DNA of 64,000 nt from Whitmania pigra (taxonomy: Eukaryota; Annelida; Clitellata; Hirudinida; Haemopidae): the NCBI GenBank assembly GCA_021613335.1, contig JAJTWR010000231.1, positions 4,472,001 to 4,536,000 of the forward strand. Direction: 5' to 3'. A model generated the notes under the pieces. It searched no databases. It saw only the letters and a program-made list of their open reading frames with translations, and had not been told where the DNA came from. Within the stretch, counting starts at the first letter, position 1; every line of letters starts with the position of its first letter. Position numbers and translations under genes: made by a program. This document shows positions 1 through 12,598 of the stretch, piece by piece.

Positions 1-86
1 TTTCAACCTGCCAATACCAATTTCTCAAAATTTTGTAACCAAGTCAATTTGAAAATAGGTCAACTCAATAGAAACTACGTAAGTAC

Positions 87-902
87 CTGCGTTTTACCAA
101 CTTTATCAGGCAAAGCAGGAGGTTCCTCATCACTCTCCCTTTTATCTTTTATGTTACACGATTCTTCCCCTTTTTCCAATTGAGTTTCTTCACTAATCCG
201 GTTACCTTCGCTGCTCCCAAAACTGGACTTGTCGCTCCCTCCGACTGAATCCGAAGTTTTTCCAGAAGATTCGTTATCGACAGTGCGAACAATGAATTTA
301 TTTGCAACTAGCTTTGAATTGGGTGTCCCTGAACTTAAGTCTTCATTGGATCTTGCAGCACAAATGTACTTTTGGTCATTTATGTGCCTCATTGCCTTGT
401 CGTATGTCTTCAAGGCATCTATGACTGCTTCTGGATTTTGCTGTTGCTCATTTAAACTGAAGAAACATGTTCCAAATGTCATTCATACAAAAAAACTTTT
501 AATTAATTCAGATTTTTAGCACATACTGTGGTACTTAAATAACTTGTTGTAAATTTAATAAACTTTGAACTAATAACATATCATTGTCATAAATCAAAGT
601 AACAATTTTAAATTCAACTAATTTGATACATTTTAGAAATGGTAATTAATGAGTTCAACAATTACAGGGAAATGCTATCCAGACCTTATGTCAGATTGTT
701 TTAGCCATGCCTCCCAAACTGGAGGAAGGCCCTGAATTTGACCTGTTTCGTTATCAAATCCAACATGCCACTCATGCTTTACGTTTGTCGGTCTTGATAT
801 GGAAATCACTTCGTCTGACTCGCAAGCAGCGGCACCGGCTGAACCTTGATTAGCCGTCTTCCTCATGAAGCCAGACAATATTTTACTAATTTTTGAAGCC
901 AT
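87..902 (-). CDS. PAK: p21-activated kinase, group I (5' part; runs off left edge)
   Basis: Two coding exons are visible: exon 1 at 902-685 and exon 2 at 456-87. The ATG is at 902. Exon 1 ends in a GT donor after ATAAG, and the phase-2 junction rebuilds a serine codon. Exon 2 ends at CAG before GTACTTAC, so the rest of the gene lies left of the window. Exon 1 carries a CRIB/p21-binding motif (ISRPTNVKHEWHVGFD, then TGQIQGLPPVWEAWL). Exon 2 starts with NEQQQNPEAVIDALKTYD, the autoinhibitory segment typical of PAK1/2/3 rather than PAK4-6. It continues into a Ser/Glu-rich linker with a proline patch (EEPPALPDK). Family knowledge: Rac/Cdc42 binding here releases inhibition of the C-terminal Ser/Thr kinase, which is not in this window. 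A CAG lies 2 bases upstream of the ATG and may be the acceptor of an intron in the 5' UTR. Confidence 0.93.
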
Positions 903-1841
903 ACCTGTTGAACGATCTGCAATTCATATTCCGGTTAGATTTTACATCATAGACACTAAATATTAGCTGTGCAATGATCGCTTATCACAACGAATGCTGA
1001 TTAGCTATTACAATCAGTTTCAAAAATTACTTTTCGGACGAGGTTTCATGATTATGAATACAATAACACCCAGCCTCAAAGCTCGATAAAATCCTTAATA
1101 AACAAAACATGTACTGGGCTAAATTAAACAATAGATGAGAAGTTGGCAACTTACCAACTTAAAAGGTACACAATTTCATAAAACCTTAAATAAATTCCTG
1201 AAAAACATCAATTATTTTATTTAAAAAAACATGGCAAAGACTATTGAAATCACAATTTATAGAGTCAACATCTTAAACAGGATCTCCAAATCGGATTTAT
1301 AAAGTTGAACTTCTGAAGTGTTGGGCAAGCCTGTTAATGATGGTTTTGTTTTCTCACCAAATAAACTGAGAATTTGATTTAATAAACACAGGTTTTTTTT
1401 ATTTTTTATATTCTATGTATAGACTTAATGTAATAGTTATTACATTTAATGTAATAGTTTTATATTGCTATTGAAGTAAAACGTATTTTATTTCAGCGCG
1501 ATAACAAGGAATAATAAAATAATAAAGGAACAATAAGAAAAATTAACTCTCAAGCTTCCTCAATACCTACTCAATTTCTAACAAATTAACCTTTATTTAT
1601 AGTTTGTGCAAATATGACAGGTGGTTATAGTGGTATTCAGTAAGGAAATTAAAATAACTTGTTACTTTACATAGGTACATTCTCAGTACTTTTTACTTAT
1701 AACGAATTACAGAGCATTATCAGTAGATTTGCTTGCAATGAAATGAGGAAAATATTAATTTTTTTTATGAGTACACAAATATTAAAACAGTAACAATTAA
1801 TTTCTTACTAAAATACATAAGGAAACAAATATATACTCAAA
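903..1841. other. Upstream region of PAK, no gene seen
   Basis: AT-rich sequence 5' of the PAK start codon. No convincing exon, RNA gene or known repeat was recognised. It presumably holds the PAK promoter and any 5' UTR exon. Confidence 0.5.
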
Positions 1842-2027
<186 letters not shown>

Positions 2028-2044
2028 TTCAGAAAATTCTGCAT

Positions 2045-2808
2045 CGTAATTTGGTATCATGTTGTCATTATTCGTATAATTCATTTAACGTCTATTAAGC
2101 GCTACATAAATTTTTATTATACTTTGTGGATATTAGACACTGTGGGCTCATAACGCGGTTTTAGCATCTACCCTGGTAGTTAAGCCACTGACAGATGGCG
2201 AAACATTTTTAGATAAATTGAAGATTTGTTAAATTATTATGTTTTAGAAATTCTGGTATTGCCTAACCACTGAAAGTTTAAAGTCTCAAATTTGAGAGCT
2301 GCTCTTGATTGTGGCTAACGATTCCAGTTAGAAACAAATATTAAGAACTTACAATTAGCTCATCTTTTCATTTAACAAAAATTGATACGGTTGCCATAAT
2401 TAAAGATGTCGATGTTAAACTACAGAAAAAAAAGTTAACTTATTTAATAATGTTTTAATAAAGATTTGTCTAAGCCTTTCTGAGTCGACAATGCCTTCAA
2501 AATCTTATCCTGCATTTGGAATTCAAATGATGCGTCATCTGTTGAAACATCGTAATCATTCCAAAAAAAGAAAGAGTAAAAAATCGTAACGTGGCGAAAA
2601 AAGGACAAAACATATAAGACTACGATGGATGTTTTCACCAATCAACAAACCAACAAAGCGATTAGGTTATCAATTCTGGGTAGAATTGGTAGGGAGTGAA
2701 CTTTATTTAAATTTTGGTTAATGTTTCAGTTGTAAACAACATGACTTTTCAGTTCTAGTTTTATTCGTTTTTTATACCCCAACACTGCAAGACGTTCTGC
2801 TATTATGT
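2045..2808. other. Intergenic; one weak possible exon on minus strand
   Basis: No gene was identified. On the minus strand, 2542-2444 could be read as a terminal exon. A long pyrimidine tract leads to TTTCAACAG, followed by an open frame (DDASFEFQMQDKILKALS...) to a TAA at 2444. No partner exon was found, so this is only a candidate. Confidence 0.2.
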
Positions 2809-3735
2809 CAGAGGTTCTCAACCTTAATGGCGCTGCGATCCCTCGGCGACACTTGCCATGCTTTGGCGACCCCCAACAATAAAATTGATTGAGCGACCTT
2901 TAACTCAGTTAACTTTATTATTGCCGCCATGCCTTTGCCCTCTAAATAATATAATGTTTACATTTAAAACATTTATACTCATATTTCACACTTGCGTTTA
3001 CAAATTTATAAAAAAAAAGTTTTAAAAAAGAAAAGCGAGAGCAAATCATCTTCAACTTCAATTAAATACTGCTGTATTTCGAATTGATGACCAACGAACT
3101 TAAAAAGAGTATGTTGATGGAAAAGGAAGAAATAGATAAGGATTAGACAAAGCAATGTCGTACAAAATAAGATAAGATTTCAAACAGTTGACCCAAAACA
3201 TTGAGCGACATAGTAGCGAAATCCATCAAAAGGCTGGTATGATTATTGGACGCTACATAACATAGCTTGTACAATATTAAATATAAATACTGTTGTAAAC
3301 TTGAAAATTAATTAAGTTTATATTGCTAAAATAATTAAATGTAAATTTCATTATATTTGGTATCTTTGTCGGGCACGTGGTATCTAATATTTCTACAGAA
3401 AAGCATTCTCGATATTCACCTGACATTCAGCGAGAATCCAAACATCTTAGAAGCCCAAATATCCATTTGCATCTTCTAAGTACCTGAATTCCCTAAACTC
3501 TACCTTCGATTATTCAGTTCCGTTAACTGAATACTTGCTTAATAAACTTACTCTAAAACTTACTAGTTCCCGGACCCCAGGTTATTTCAATACTTTAATC
3601 AACATTATATAGAGAGTTAAGAATTTCAAAGTTTAGTTTAGGTTTGATAAATAATAAGACTTTAAAAAATATTAAAAAATTTGTTAAATTCTTAGTGTCT
3701 CAGGCGATCCCTGGCAAAAACGTCAAGCGACCCTC
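2809..3735. mobile_element. Old non-autonomous hAT-like element
   Basis: The left end begins CAGAGGTTCTCAACC and runs on to GGCGACCCCCAAC, the terminal pattern common to many hAT elements. The right part (about 3670-3735: TTAAATTCTTAGTGTCTCAGGCGATCCCTGGCAAAAA) matches the right end of another copy at 28830-28893, which finishes in a clean GGTTGAGAACCGCTG. No transposase frame remains. The right boundary is approximate because the terminus is eroded. Confidence 0.55.
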
Positions 3736-4407
3736 GTGCTCCTCATGTCCCAAATCGGCGTGGGTTCTTTCAACGCTCGCTCGACAGTGTCACGAAGCGA
3801 AGCATTAGAATACCTTATATCGCCGAATAATGTAGACATTAATTATTTCGCGTTCATCATCACTTCATTCGACAAAAAATAAAAGTGGAGCCTTCCAAGA
3901 ATTAGTTTATTTTAGATATATTCAGATAATAATTCTCTAATTTGCTCATACGTTACTGATAAAAAGCTGGTTAATCTTAACTCGATTTTTAAAAATTGTT
4001 TATATTTTTATCAGGACTATCAAGGTATTTGCGGCTTTTGAGAACGAAAAAAATGAAATTCACATCTACGGTAGCAAGTAGTTATTAATAAATTTTCATA
4101 TGAGATACGATTATATTCTCCATTAAAAGCTTTGATGCGTGAGTGCTCTTAAAAGCAGACAATCCGTGCAATCGAAGTCCGGAGGAGAATAATGCATTCG
4201 TGCACAATTATTGCGTTCTGAAGAAGTTATAATCGGATTTAAACATCCGATGTATTGCGAAATTTAAATTTCATACCTAAAGATTAAACATTTTATTGAC
4301 AATTGAATTCTAACTATCTAGTTAAGTAATCAAGTCATAAATAACCTAGTGAATTTAAAGGTAGCTAAAATATTGCAACAATTCAAATCTTTGCCCAAAC
4401 ATTTGTG
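3736..4407. other. Upstream region of HCN gene
   Basis: Non-coding sequence between the hAT relic and the HCN start codon. No clear TATA box or repeat was recognised. It presumably contains the promoter and 5' UTR. Confidence 0.5.
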
Positions 4408-7400
4408 ATGTCCAAAATGAAGCGGAAGAATCAACTCAATAGAGGTTCAACCGAAACCAACTCTTTTTATGAGCGTTTCATGTCTTGCTTTCGAGTGAGC
4501 GATAATAAACTATCTCTGAAGTTGTTTGGAAATAAAAAGGCCCTGAAAAAAGAAGTGTTAAGACAAAAAAAAGTTGGAAATTGGATTATTCATCCATGCA
4601 GTAATTTTAGGTAAGAACATTGATATTACTACTTTGCTAACCTGTATATGTTTTTGCACATAAATGTTTCTAGGCTTTACTGGAACATCGGTGAAACATG
4701 TCTTCTTATTATCAATCTCATAGTGTTGCCAGTGTCAATTACATTTTTTAAAGATGACCTCGGAAGTCATTGGATTGCCTTCAATACGATATCTGACACG
4801 TTTTTTTTAATTGATTTAGCTCTCAATTTTAGAACAGGTTTTCCATTAAATTGGAAAAACTTCTGATGTCAAATAAAATATAGAAAATTGAAAATTTCCA
4901 GGATTTTTTGAAAAAAGCTCAGAAGAAATTGTTTTGGACCCTGTTAGAATAGCCAAAAAATACCTCAGAACGTTTTTCATAATTGATTTTATAAGCTCTT
5001 TCCCAATTGATTACACAATTTTGATGTTTTCTGCAAGTACAACTGTTATGAGTGCAGGTTGATTTTTTTAACAATTTGTAAAAATGTTTTTAAATTAGTC
5101 TGCTTTAAATGTGGAGATTACGCGTTCTAACATAACAATAACCTAACATTAAATTATGTTGGTTTGAGGAGTGTGTGACTGTTAGTTAAAACACTGTGAA
5201 TCATTTGTTATTTTGTGTTGAGTTTTGATATCTAAATCTTACATTCATATCTTAAATTTATATCTTACATTTATATCTTAAATTAAATTTAGGTAGGGCA
5301 GTTCGAATGATTCGACTGATGAAACTATTAAGTCTTTTGAGGTTGTTGCGCTTGTCTCGACTGATGAGGTATGCGAGCCAATGGACAGAAGTGAGTATTG
5401 CCTCACCTTTACTACTGTTAACTTTTTTTGTTTCTATGTTACTTTTAAGCCTTGAAATTATTCTGTCATAAATATTCACAATCATACAAATGGTCACAAT
5501 CTGGCCTAATTGTAAGACCGATGGATCCTTGAAGATCCTTTTATGGGCATATTATGAATAATATTTTTTCTTTTTAGGCAAACCTTGACTTTGCCTGACT
5601 TTAATGATATTTTTACTGTTGTTTTTGTTGAATCATTAATACGATTTGCAGCCGTCAAATAGTCAAAATTATAAATAATCTTTGAATAAATCTGAACCTT
5701 GAACTTATCAAGCACTCAAGTTGAAAAAATGTTTTTAAACAAACAATTAAAGATAATATTTTACTGCTATTTTTATTTGCAAATTTCTTTGGTGGTTCTT
5801 CGTCGAAAAGTAATTCATCAAGTGGCCATACATAAAAGACGGCCGCACAAAGCACAAAGTGGGAGGGGCTAGAGTCTTTTGAGTGGACTTTTGAGGAGGA
5901 AGAGGGAATGAAAGTTTAAGGCAATGTTGGTGTCGAAATTGAAGAGGAGGAGGGGTTCGAGTGGAAAATGGAGGAACTCTGACAAGGAGTAGGGGTGCAA
6001 ATGAGCATATTTCTGTGGTTATCCATTGTGGATGACTTCAATGAAAATTGTTTAATTGATTTTAAAATGGCTAAATTTGTTAAATTATCAAGTTTATTTA
6101 AGTAGAATTTATCGCATTAAATAAACTGGGGATTTCAACAGGTAATAACATTCTGCTATGATAATATTGATGTAAACCTTTTTTTAATGAGCAGACTGAA
6201 ATTAGAGGCTTAACTTCTATATGTTGTTATTTTGATTAATAATTGCAGTTTTTAACAATTGCTGGTAAATTTATGCGAATATTCAACCTGGTCTCAATTG
6301 TTCTCCTTATATGTCACTGGGATGGTTGCTTGCTATGGTTTGTTCCTATGCTCCAAGATTTTCCTGCTGACTGTTGGATCAAGCTTGACAACCTTGAGGT
6401 CTGAACAATATTAAATTAATAATAAAATAACAACAGTGGTAACACTAAATGTAATTAAAATGATCACATCAATTTTTGGATATGTGTTTTTCATAAACTC
6501 TAAACTGATTTATCCAAAGAAAAGATAGTGTAGATTGGGCGGGTCATGTGAGAATTGAATATCAAGGCTTTTTTCGTTTGTGCGAATGGGAAATAATTGC
6601 CTGGAATTGAATTGCACTAGTCCAATTGCATTGTTAGAAATTCAAGAAAGATTTACGACTTATGCATTAAAAAAATTATAATACACATTCACATATTCAC
6701 ATCGAATAAAAATATGTGTTAGTGTTTCCTCAAGTTGATATTCATGCAATTCATCGAACGAATCTTTCAGAATGCACATTGGATGGATCAGTACACAATG
6801 TCCTTGTTTCGTGCCTTATCTCAAATGCTTTCCATTGGATATGGAAGAAATACTCCCACGAACACAGTTGACATTTGGTTGACAATGATCAGCATGCTCA
6901 TAGGGTCAACTTGTTATGCTCTTTTTGTAGGGCATGCAACTACATTGATTCAGTCTTTTGACTCTTCAAAGAGGCATTACAGGGAAAAGGTTTGTGCCCT
7001 CTTAAGTGAGGCAATCTTGTAATTGCTAAAGAATAAGCGTTTTTTAATGTTTCTTATACTATATTAGTAGGGATATTTGATGAACTGCAGTTAATGCCAT
7101 AAACTGTTAAGATGGCGAAAATGTCTCTACATCTTGTATTATAAAATGATCATTTTACAGCTTAAGCAGGTGGAAGAATACATGATTTACAGAAAGCTAC
7201 CACCTCATGTACGTAAAAGAGTAAATAAATATTTTGAATTTAAATATCAAGGCAAGATGTTTGATGAGAGAAGCATTTTGGAGGAATTCAACGAATGCCT
7301 GAAGCAGGTGAACTTTTCCGTTCTAATATTTTTAACGATTATCCTTAATATAAAATCCAAGCTTATTACTTTAAGTAATAAAAATTCAATTATTTTTCTC

Positions 7401-10400
7401 GGGTCTGGAATTTATATGTAACGCGAATCACATACTCATGAGTTTACTCAATTTTTTTGCCACACGAGCACTTTAATGAGTATCGCTCATAATAACGCTC
7501 GATTGCTCACCATTAGTGTTTCTAGGATTCTTCCACTGTAGAATGATCAATAAGGAATCATTAGTTTAAATCGATGTGACTTTTTGTGACACCAGAGAAT
7601 CCCTGACAGCCACACATTGATCTTCATTGTTTTTGGTTATTCTCATAAACCAGGTTATTGCCTGAAAATTTTTGGAAATATTTGTTAACTGCGACGATGA
7701 TGATAAATTATCTTATAACTTTTCAAATATCCGACGCACAGTTTCTAAGTTTTCCAGACACACTGCTAGCTGTTTGGAACAAATGTAATGCCGTCGACTA
7801 CTACGAGCAATACTTACAAAATGTTTAAATCGTAATTGCCTGATATTGTTCAATATTTTCTGTGTTATAAAACATTGCCGAGAACGATGATGATGTTAAA
7901 ATTTAGACCATAAAAATGATTACTGATTATTTTGTTATCTGTCCTTGAATGACTGGCATGAATTGAAATCTATCTAGCAGGTCTGAATCATATTCACAGC
8001 ATTTGTGTGGAAAATGCTTCACGACAAGTCGTTGAATTAACGCTAAGTGCACGTTTATCGATTATATTTATTTCTTTTATTATCATCACAATCTCGTTAG
8101 AGATCCTCTCCTTTTTCCATCTCTAATTTTACATTGCTCCGTGTCCAAGGTAAACACATTCCAACGCAATTTGGCCCATCCCACCAGATGCATGCTGGCA
8201 TAATGCTTTCAATTGTTGTCTTTATAAATGAACTGTGGATCTTCATGTTCTGACACAGCCTTCCGCTCTCAGTTTCATTCGTGGTCATCAATCCTTGTAA
8301 ATCATTCTCATAATTGCATTTTTAGCAGCTATAGAATATCATCATTTATAAACTACATACATTTATCAAGCACATTGGTATTAAAGTCTCAGCTTCATAG
8401 TTTTATGATTTTTTTAAATTGTAATTTGTGCAATGGATGCTCATCGTAAGCTTATGGAATGACAAGTGTTTAGTATTTTAGATTAATTCAATAAATTCAC
8501 GTAGATTTGAGACAAACCTCAGTGATATTGTCATATCAGAGCGCACAACAGGAGAAATAAGCAAAATAAGATAAGACAAAGCAACTTATATTAACTTCAA
8601 AATTAAATGTATTTGTATTTATCCAATTTTTTGAGAGCCTTATGCCTACAGGTATGATATGAAGCCATTTTTAATCGATGTCCCTACACGAGCGTTCACT
8701 GGCAATGCGGGTTGGGTTGCTAACACTACACATAACGACTGCTGCTATCACCACCGCTTGCAGGAACGTAACACATTCGGCCAATCTGCAAAATGTCGTT
8801 CATCGTGTCTCCGTATTAAAGACAAACCGAAAGTGATTTTTTGACACCTTAACAGAAAGTCAAAAATTGCTTACCATCGTAAAAGAAACAGAAAAACCCG
8901 ACTACGGTTATAAACCGTAAACAAAAACATAAATAAATGTAAATTAAAATAGTTTTAATTAATTAAATCATTTAACCTAATAACTTACCCTAAACCTAAT
9001 AACTTAACTAAATAACTAATAACTTTAAATTCAAATAATTGTAATGTATTTATTGAATTTTTATTTATAGATAACTTTTTAACAAACTTATTGAGAAATA
9101 TTTTTGAAAACTTGTACTATGGTGACCGATAACTGCGGATGTTTTTGTTTTGATTCCCATGCGCTGACTTTAGCTTTAAATGTCCTGCTCAAATTTCTCT
9201 TCAGTCCCGTATTTAGGAGAGGGTCATGGGTTCAAAATCCTCTCGAAATATTAAAAAAAGTATTTTATTTGTAAATTTTATTGATTTGTATACCATAAAT
9301 TCATAAAATCTGAAACTATCTTCATTTATTTATTATTAATATCATTTGATTTTGAGTTTTATTTTGAAAAATAACAAAATGAACCCCCCTCGAAATCAAT
9401 TTCTGGCCTGATTGAATCGTCCGCACCGAATTGTCCGCAACGTCCTAGTAATTGTCAATTGTCCTAGAACCCCTCCCCGGCCTGTGCACCAAATTGTACC
9501 GAGCCGCCCAAGGAACAATAAATTATTTTCATTTTGAGAACAACCGCTGCTTTGTTAGAGTATTCGGTCAAAAGTTTTGACCCAGGCCCCTCCAGGCTTA
9601 ATAGGAGAGACCCTGCAATTTTTCCACATCCGATGAGTTTTTTTTTTGGGGGGGGGGAAGGGGATTTAACTTTGAGACAGAAGATAGTCAAACTTATTAA
9701 TAAATTATTAAAGATACAAAATAAGACTGCAAACAGAAGATAGCCAAACTCATAATAATAATCTGCTCTATCTTTAATTCTTAATTAATTATAATTGGTA
9801 GTTTTGATTTGAAAAGTTTCAAAAATTTTTCGACTGCGTCGGGCTTTCACCAGTTTTCTAAACTTGAGCCCCCCCCCCCAAAGTTTCAAACCAGTTAAAT
9901 CCCCTTACCCCCCACCAAAAAAAACTCATCGGATTTGGAAAAATTGCAGGGTCTCTCCTACTAGGCCTGGGGGGCTTGCCCCCCCCCCCCCCTAGTTGCG
10001 CCACTGATGCCATGGACTCCTAAATATGTATATACTCCTATATATATATATACATGCGGGGTTTTCTGGAGCGACAGCAACCAAAACATAACAACGGAAT
10101 AAACTGGACATAAGCAAAACAATTTGCGTGTCACTGTCTCCTATTGCCCCGAATAGAACAGTCTCGTTACAAATAAACAAGATCATGGTTCTCGTTGATT
10201 TAGCGTTCTAGTGAGTTAAATCACTTTATATTCATTTTTTGTTGTAACTGTATTTTATTTTGAAGGCATGTTTAAATACAATAAAATCAAAACAATCTAA
10301 AACATAAACAATCAACACCCCTCCTTCGACGGGCTGCGATAAAATCATCAAACGTTGACCGGTCCGCGAAGATAAAAAAGATGGGGACCATTGATGTAGA

Positions 10401-12429
10401 TGGCGAAGGTGTACGAACACTGGCATTAGTTCAAAAATTTTAATAATTATTTGGAAGAATTCCACGGAGCAGTAACTTCAGTTGTGATGATCTTGATCAA
10501 TAATAAGATTTTCTTCAGAATCATGGTTGGCATGTGTTGAAGAAGATAGTGTTTTTTCGGTCTAAAGCTGATTACGGAATAGTCACTTTTGGTTTGGAAT
10601 CCTAAACTTCATGAAAGAGATTCGCTTGAACCATTTCACATTTGAACATCAAATGCGAGCCCGATTATTTGAGAGCTTTCTCAAAGGACTGTTAAGCCAG
10701 GGCAGTCTAAGATGAGCGCGGATCTCGATAGAATCACCTGATTCTCCTGTCAGGAGTCAGAAACTCCTGCTTGGAGTTAGCGAGACTGGAAACGTCGAGA
10801 TCAATTTGGCCTCAGAATGTAATTATTACGTTCGATTGAAAAAGTAACAATTGTAAATATTGTAAAAGTGTGATCGATTCTTTGTATAACTATTTAAGGC
10901 TCACCGTTAAGTTCACCGTTTAAAGTTAACGTCGTTTTGATCCAGCTATAATAAGCCATCCAAATTTAGAGCTTCTCATTAATATTGTTCTAAGTCGAAC
11001 AGCTTTAAAAAAAAACTTGTAGGTGTGTATTTTATTAACATCCATTTCGTAACTAGATGATTAAGACGATAAAAATACTAATCAATGAGTAAACCATACA
11101 CTTCTGTGAGATACAAGGAGTTACATTTTATTATAGGAAGTTCTCAATTACAACTGTAGATCTCTTGTTGCATCTACATCTCTATTTGCCGATGCTGATC
11201 CTAACTTTGTTAATGAGGTTCTTTCCAACTTGGAGTTCGAGTTTTTCCAACCGGGCGATGTAATTGTAAGACAAAACTCTATTGGAAGGAAGATGTATTT
11301 CATACAAGACGGAACTGTAGACGTCGTAACAGAATGTGGAGCCAAGATAGCTCGACTCAAAGATGGAGCCTATTTTGGAGGTTTGAAAGTTTACGTTACG
11401 TTTATTGACAATTTCATTGTTATTTTGGTGATGAATGATACTATTTTGTGGGAATGATGCGGCCATCCAGCGATATATGATGAGTATATTTTCCTACGTA
11501 AAGTACTAAGCAATCTGAACACCAATGAACTTTGTGAAATGGATTAATAAAATGTTGTGTCGATTACATCTCAATTACCATTGTCTTACTTGAGACATTC
11601 TGAATCATAAAATTCTTGATATGCGCGTCTTCTGTTGACTTTTTTGGAATGCACCAAATTTTAAAAAATATTAAGCTTTCAATTAAGTTTTCATTGCTTT
11701 GTAATTTTATCTCAATTTTAGTATTCAAATGGTAGATTTTTACATGAATATCTTCGTGTAACAGCAAAATATAAGTCTCCTTCCCCACATATAGATATTT
11801 TTGTGTTGATACTGGCACTCCTTGCTTCTTTAAATCCTCAAATCATATGCTTGTATTGAGTGACGGTAAAAAGCATATTCACTAATGTAATTTTTTTTTT
11901 AGAAATCTGTCTCTTGAAAAACGAGAAGCGTGTGGCCAGCGTCATCGCGGTTACCTTTTGCAACCTTTTATCGTTATCTTCGACCCATTTTTGGAGCGTT
12001 TTGGATTATTATCCGGACATGAAAGAAACACTTGAAGCTGTTGCCATGAAACGCCTCCATGCCATGCAGAAACGCATCGCCTGGCACAAGGCAAAGAAGG
12101 AAAATGAGGGCATTCCCAACGTCACCGAAACCCAATCAAGCGATGATGAAAACCTTGCCCTCGAACAATGCGATGATAACCCAGACGACCCAATATTTAA
12201 ATTCGACATGTGCAACGAAAAAACGCTCCTAATGCCTTCTCTGCCTCGAGTCAGGTGCAACTCACGCCACTGGGGAAGTCACCGGGACCTCGGAACGTCG
12301 TCCGCACCAAATAAGATTAACAGTGCCAAATTTGCTAATCGTGTTGGCTCAGACTCACCCATAGCTGCGGTGGTATCACCGATTAAAAAACACAAAAACA
12401 TAAGGGGTTCCCTACCCCTATTTCCATAA
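4408..12429 (+). CDS. HCN: Hyperpolarization-activated cyclic nucleotide-gated (HCN) channel
   Basis: Nine exons: 4408-4610, 4674-4837, 4902-5057, 5293-5390, 6249-6398, 6771-6989, 7161-7307, 11137-11380, 11903-12429. They total 1908 nt (635 aa) with consistent phases. The plasma-membrane pacemaker cation channel layout is complete: the HCN N-terminal motif ([22 protein letters not shown]), S1-S3, an S4 with many Arg/Lys (exon 4, [19 protein letters not shown]), S5 with CHWDGC, pore helix and filter SIGYG (about 278-282), S6, a C-linker ([15 protein letters not shown]) and a cyclic-nucleotide-binding fold split over exons 8-9. Oddities: the filter has Ser where most HCN channels have Cys. In the nucleotide pocket the conserved Arg is present (R470), but the next residue is Val (V471) where vertebrate HCN channels have Thr. 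The tail after the binding domain is short. A start codon follows at position 4 (MSKM); the first ATG was chosen. Confidence 0.95.
5710..6030. other. HCN intron 4 sequence, purine-rich
   Basis: Part of the 858-bp intron between the S4 exon and the S5 exon. A GGAGG/GAAGAGG-rich stretch lies at about 5860-5995. No gene or known repeat was recognised. Confidence 0.4.
8640..8765. repeat. Dispersed repeat copy (shared with 14162-14280)
   Basis: The stretch GCGTTCACTGGCAATGCGGG...GTTGCTAACACTACACATAACGACTGCTGCT parallels the copy near 14200-14275 (GCGCTTTTTAGCGGTGCAAGC...TAACGACTGTTGCTGTC). This indicates an old interspersed repeat inside HCN intron 7. The family is unknown. Confidence 0.45.
9580..10006. 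mobile_element. hAT-type MITE, foldback copy of the 36 kb element
   Basis: The right end is CTAGTTGCGCCACTG, the reverse complement of a CAGTGGCGCAACTAG terminus like the CAGGGGCGCAAC ends of the element at 36083. The two outer arms, about 9605-9700 and 9880-9975, are inverted copies of each other (GAGAGACCCTGCAATTTTTCC and its complement). Long G and C runs flank them. The core (GACAGAAGATAGTCAAACT, TTTTTCGACTGCGTCGGGC) is shared with 36200-36340 and 37020-37200. The left terminus seems lost. It sits in HCN intron 7. Confidence 0.75.
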
Positions 12430-12598
12430 CATTTCTCTACAAACAATAGTTTCTTTCTTTTCCATAATTCTCCACAAGATGTACACAGTTTTATATGTTT
12501 TAACTTTTTAAACTACATTTTCTCAAAGTAATCTTTATGCTTCTAATTACTTTCAGAATTTTGGGTTAAGTGTTGATTTTCAATTCAAAAAGTTATTT
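12430..12598. other. 169-bp gap between convergent HCN and YjbQ stop codons
   Basis: The HCN stop (+) and the YjbQ stop (-) are only 169 bp apart. Neither direction shows a canonical AATAAA in this gap, so the 3' UTRs of the two genes probably overlap in antisense. Confidence 0.6.

Larger units (their letters stand above)
7308..11136. other. HCN intron 7 (3.8 kb)
   Basis: A large intron between the C-linker exon and the cyclic-nucleotide-binding exon. It holds the repeat at 8640-8765, the MITE at 9580-10006 and a short TA-rich tract near 10030-10055. No further gene was recognised in it. Confidence 0.8.

Noticed and set aside
9200..9240. tRNA-like B box (GGGTTCAAAATCC)
   Set aside because: No acceptor stem, anticodon arm or A box could be paired around it; at most an old SINE trace.
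11148..11466. Minus-strand ORFs at the HCN nucleotide-binding exon
   Set aside because: They are antisense shadows of a well-supported HCN exon.
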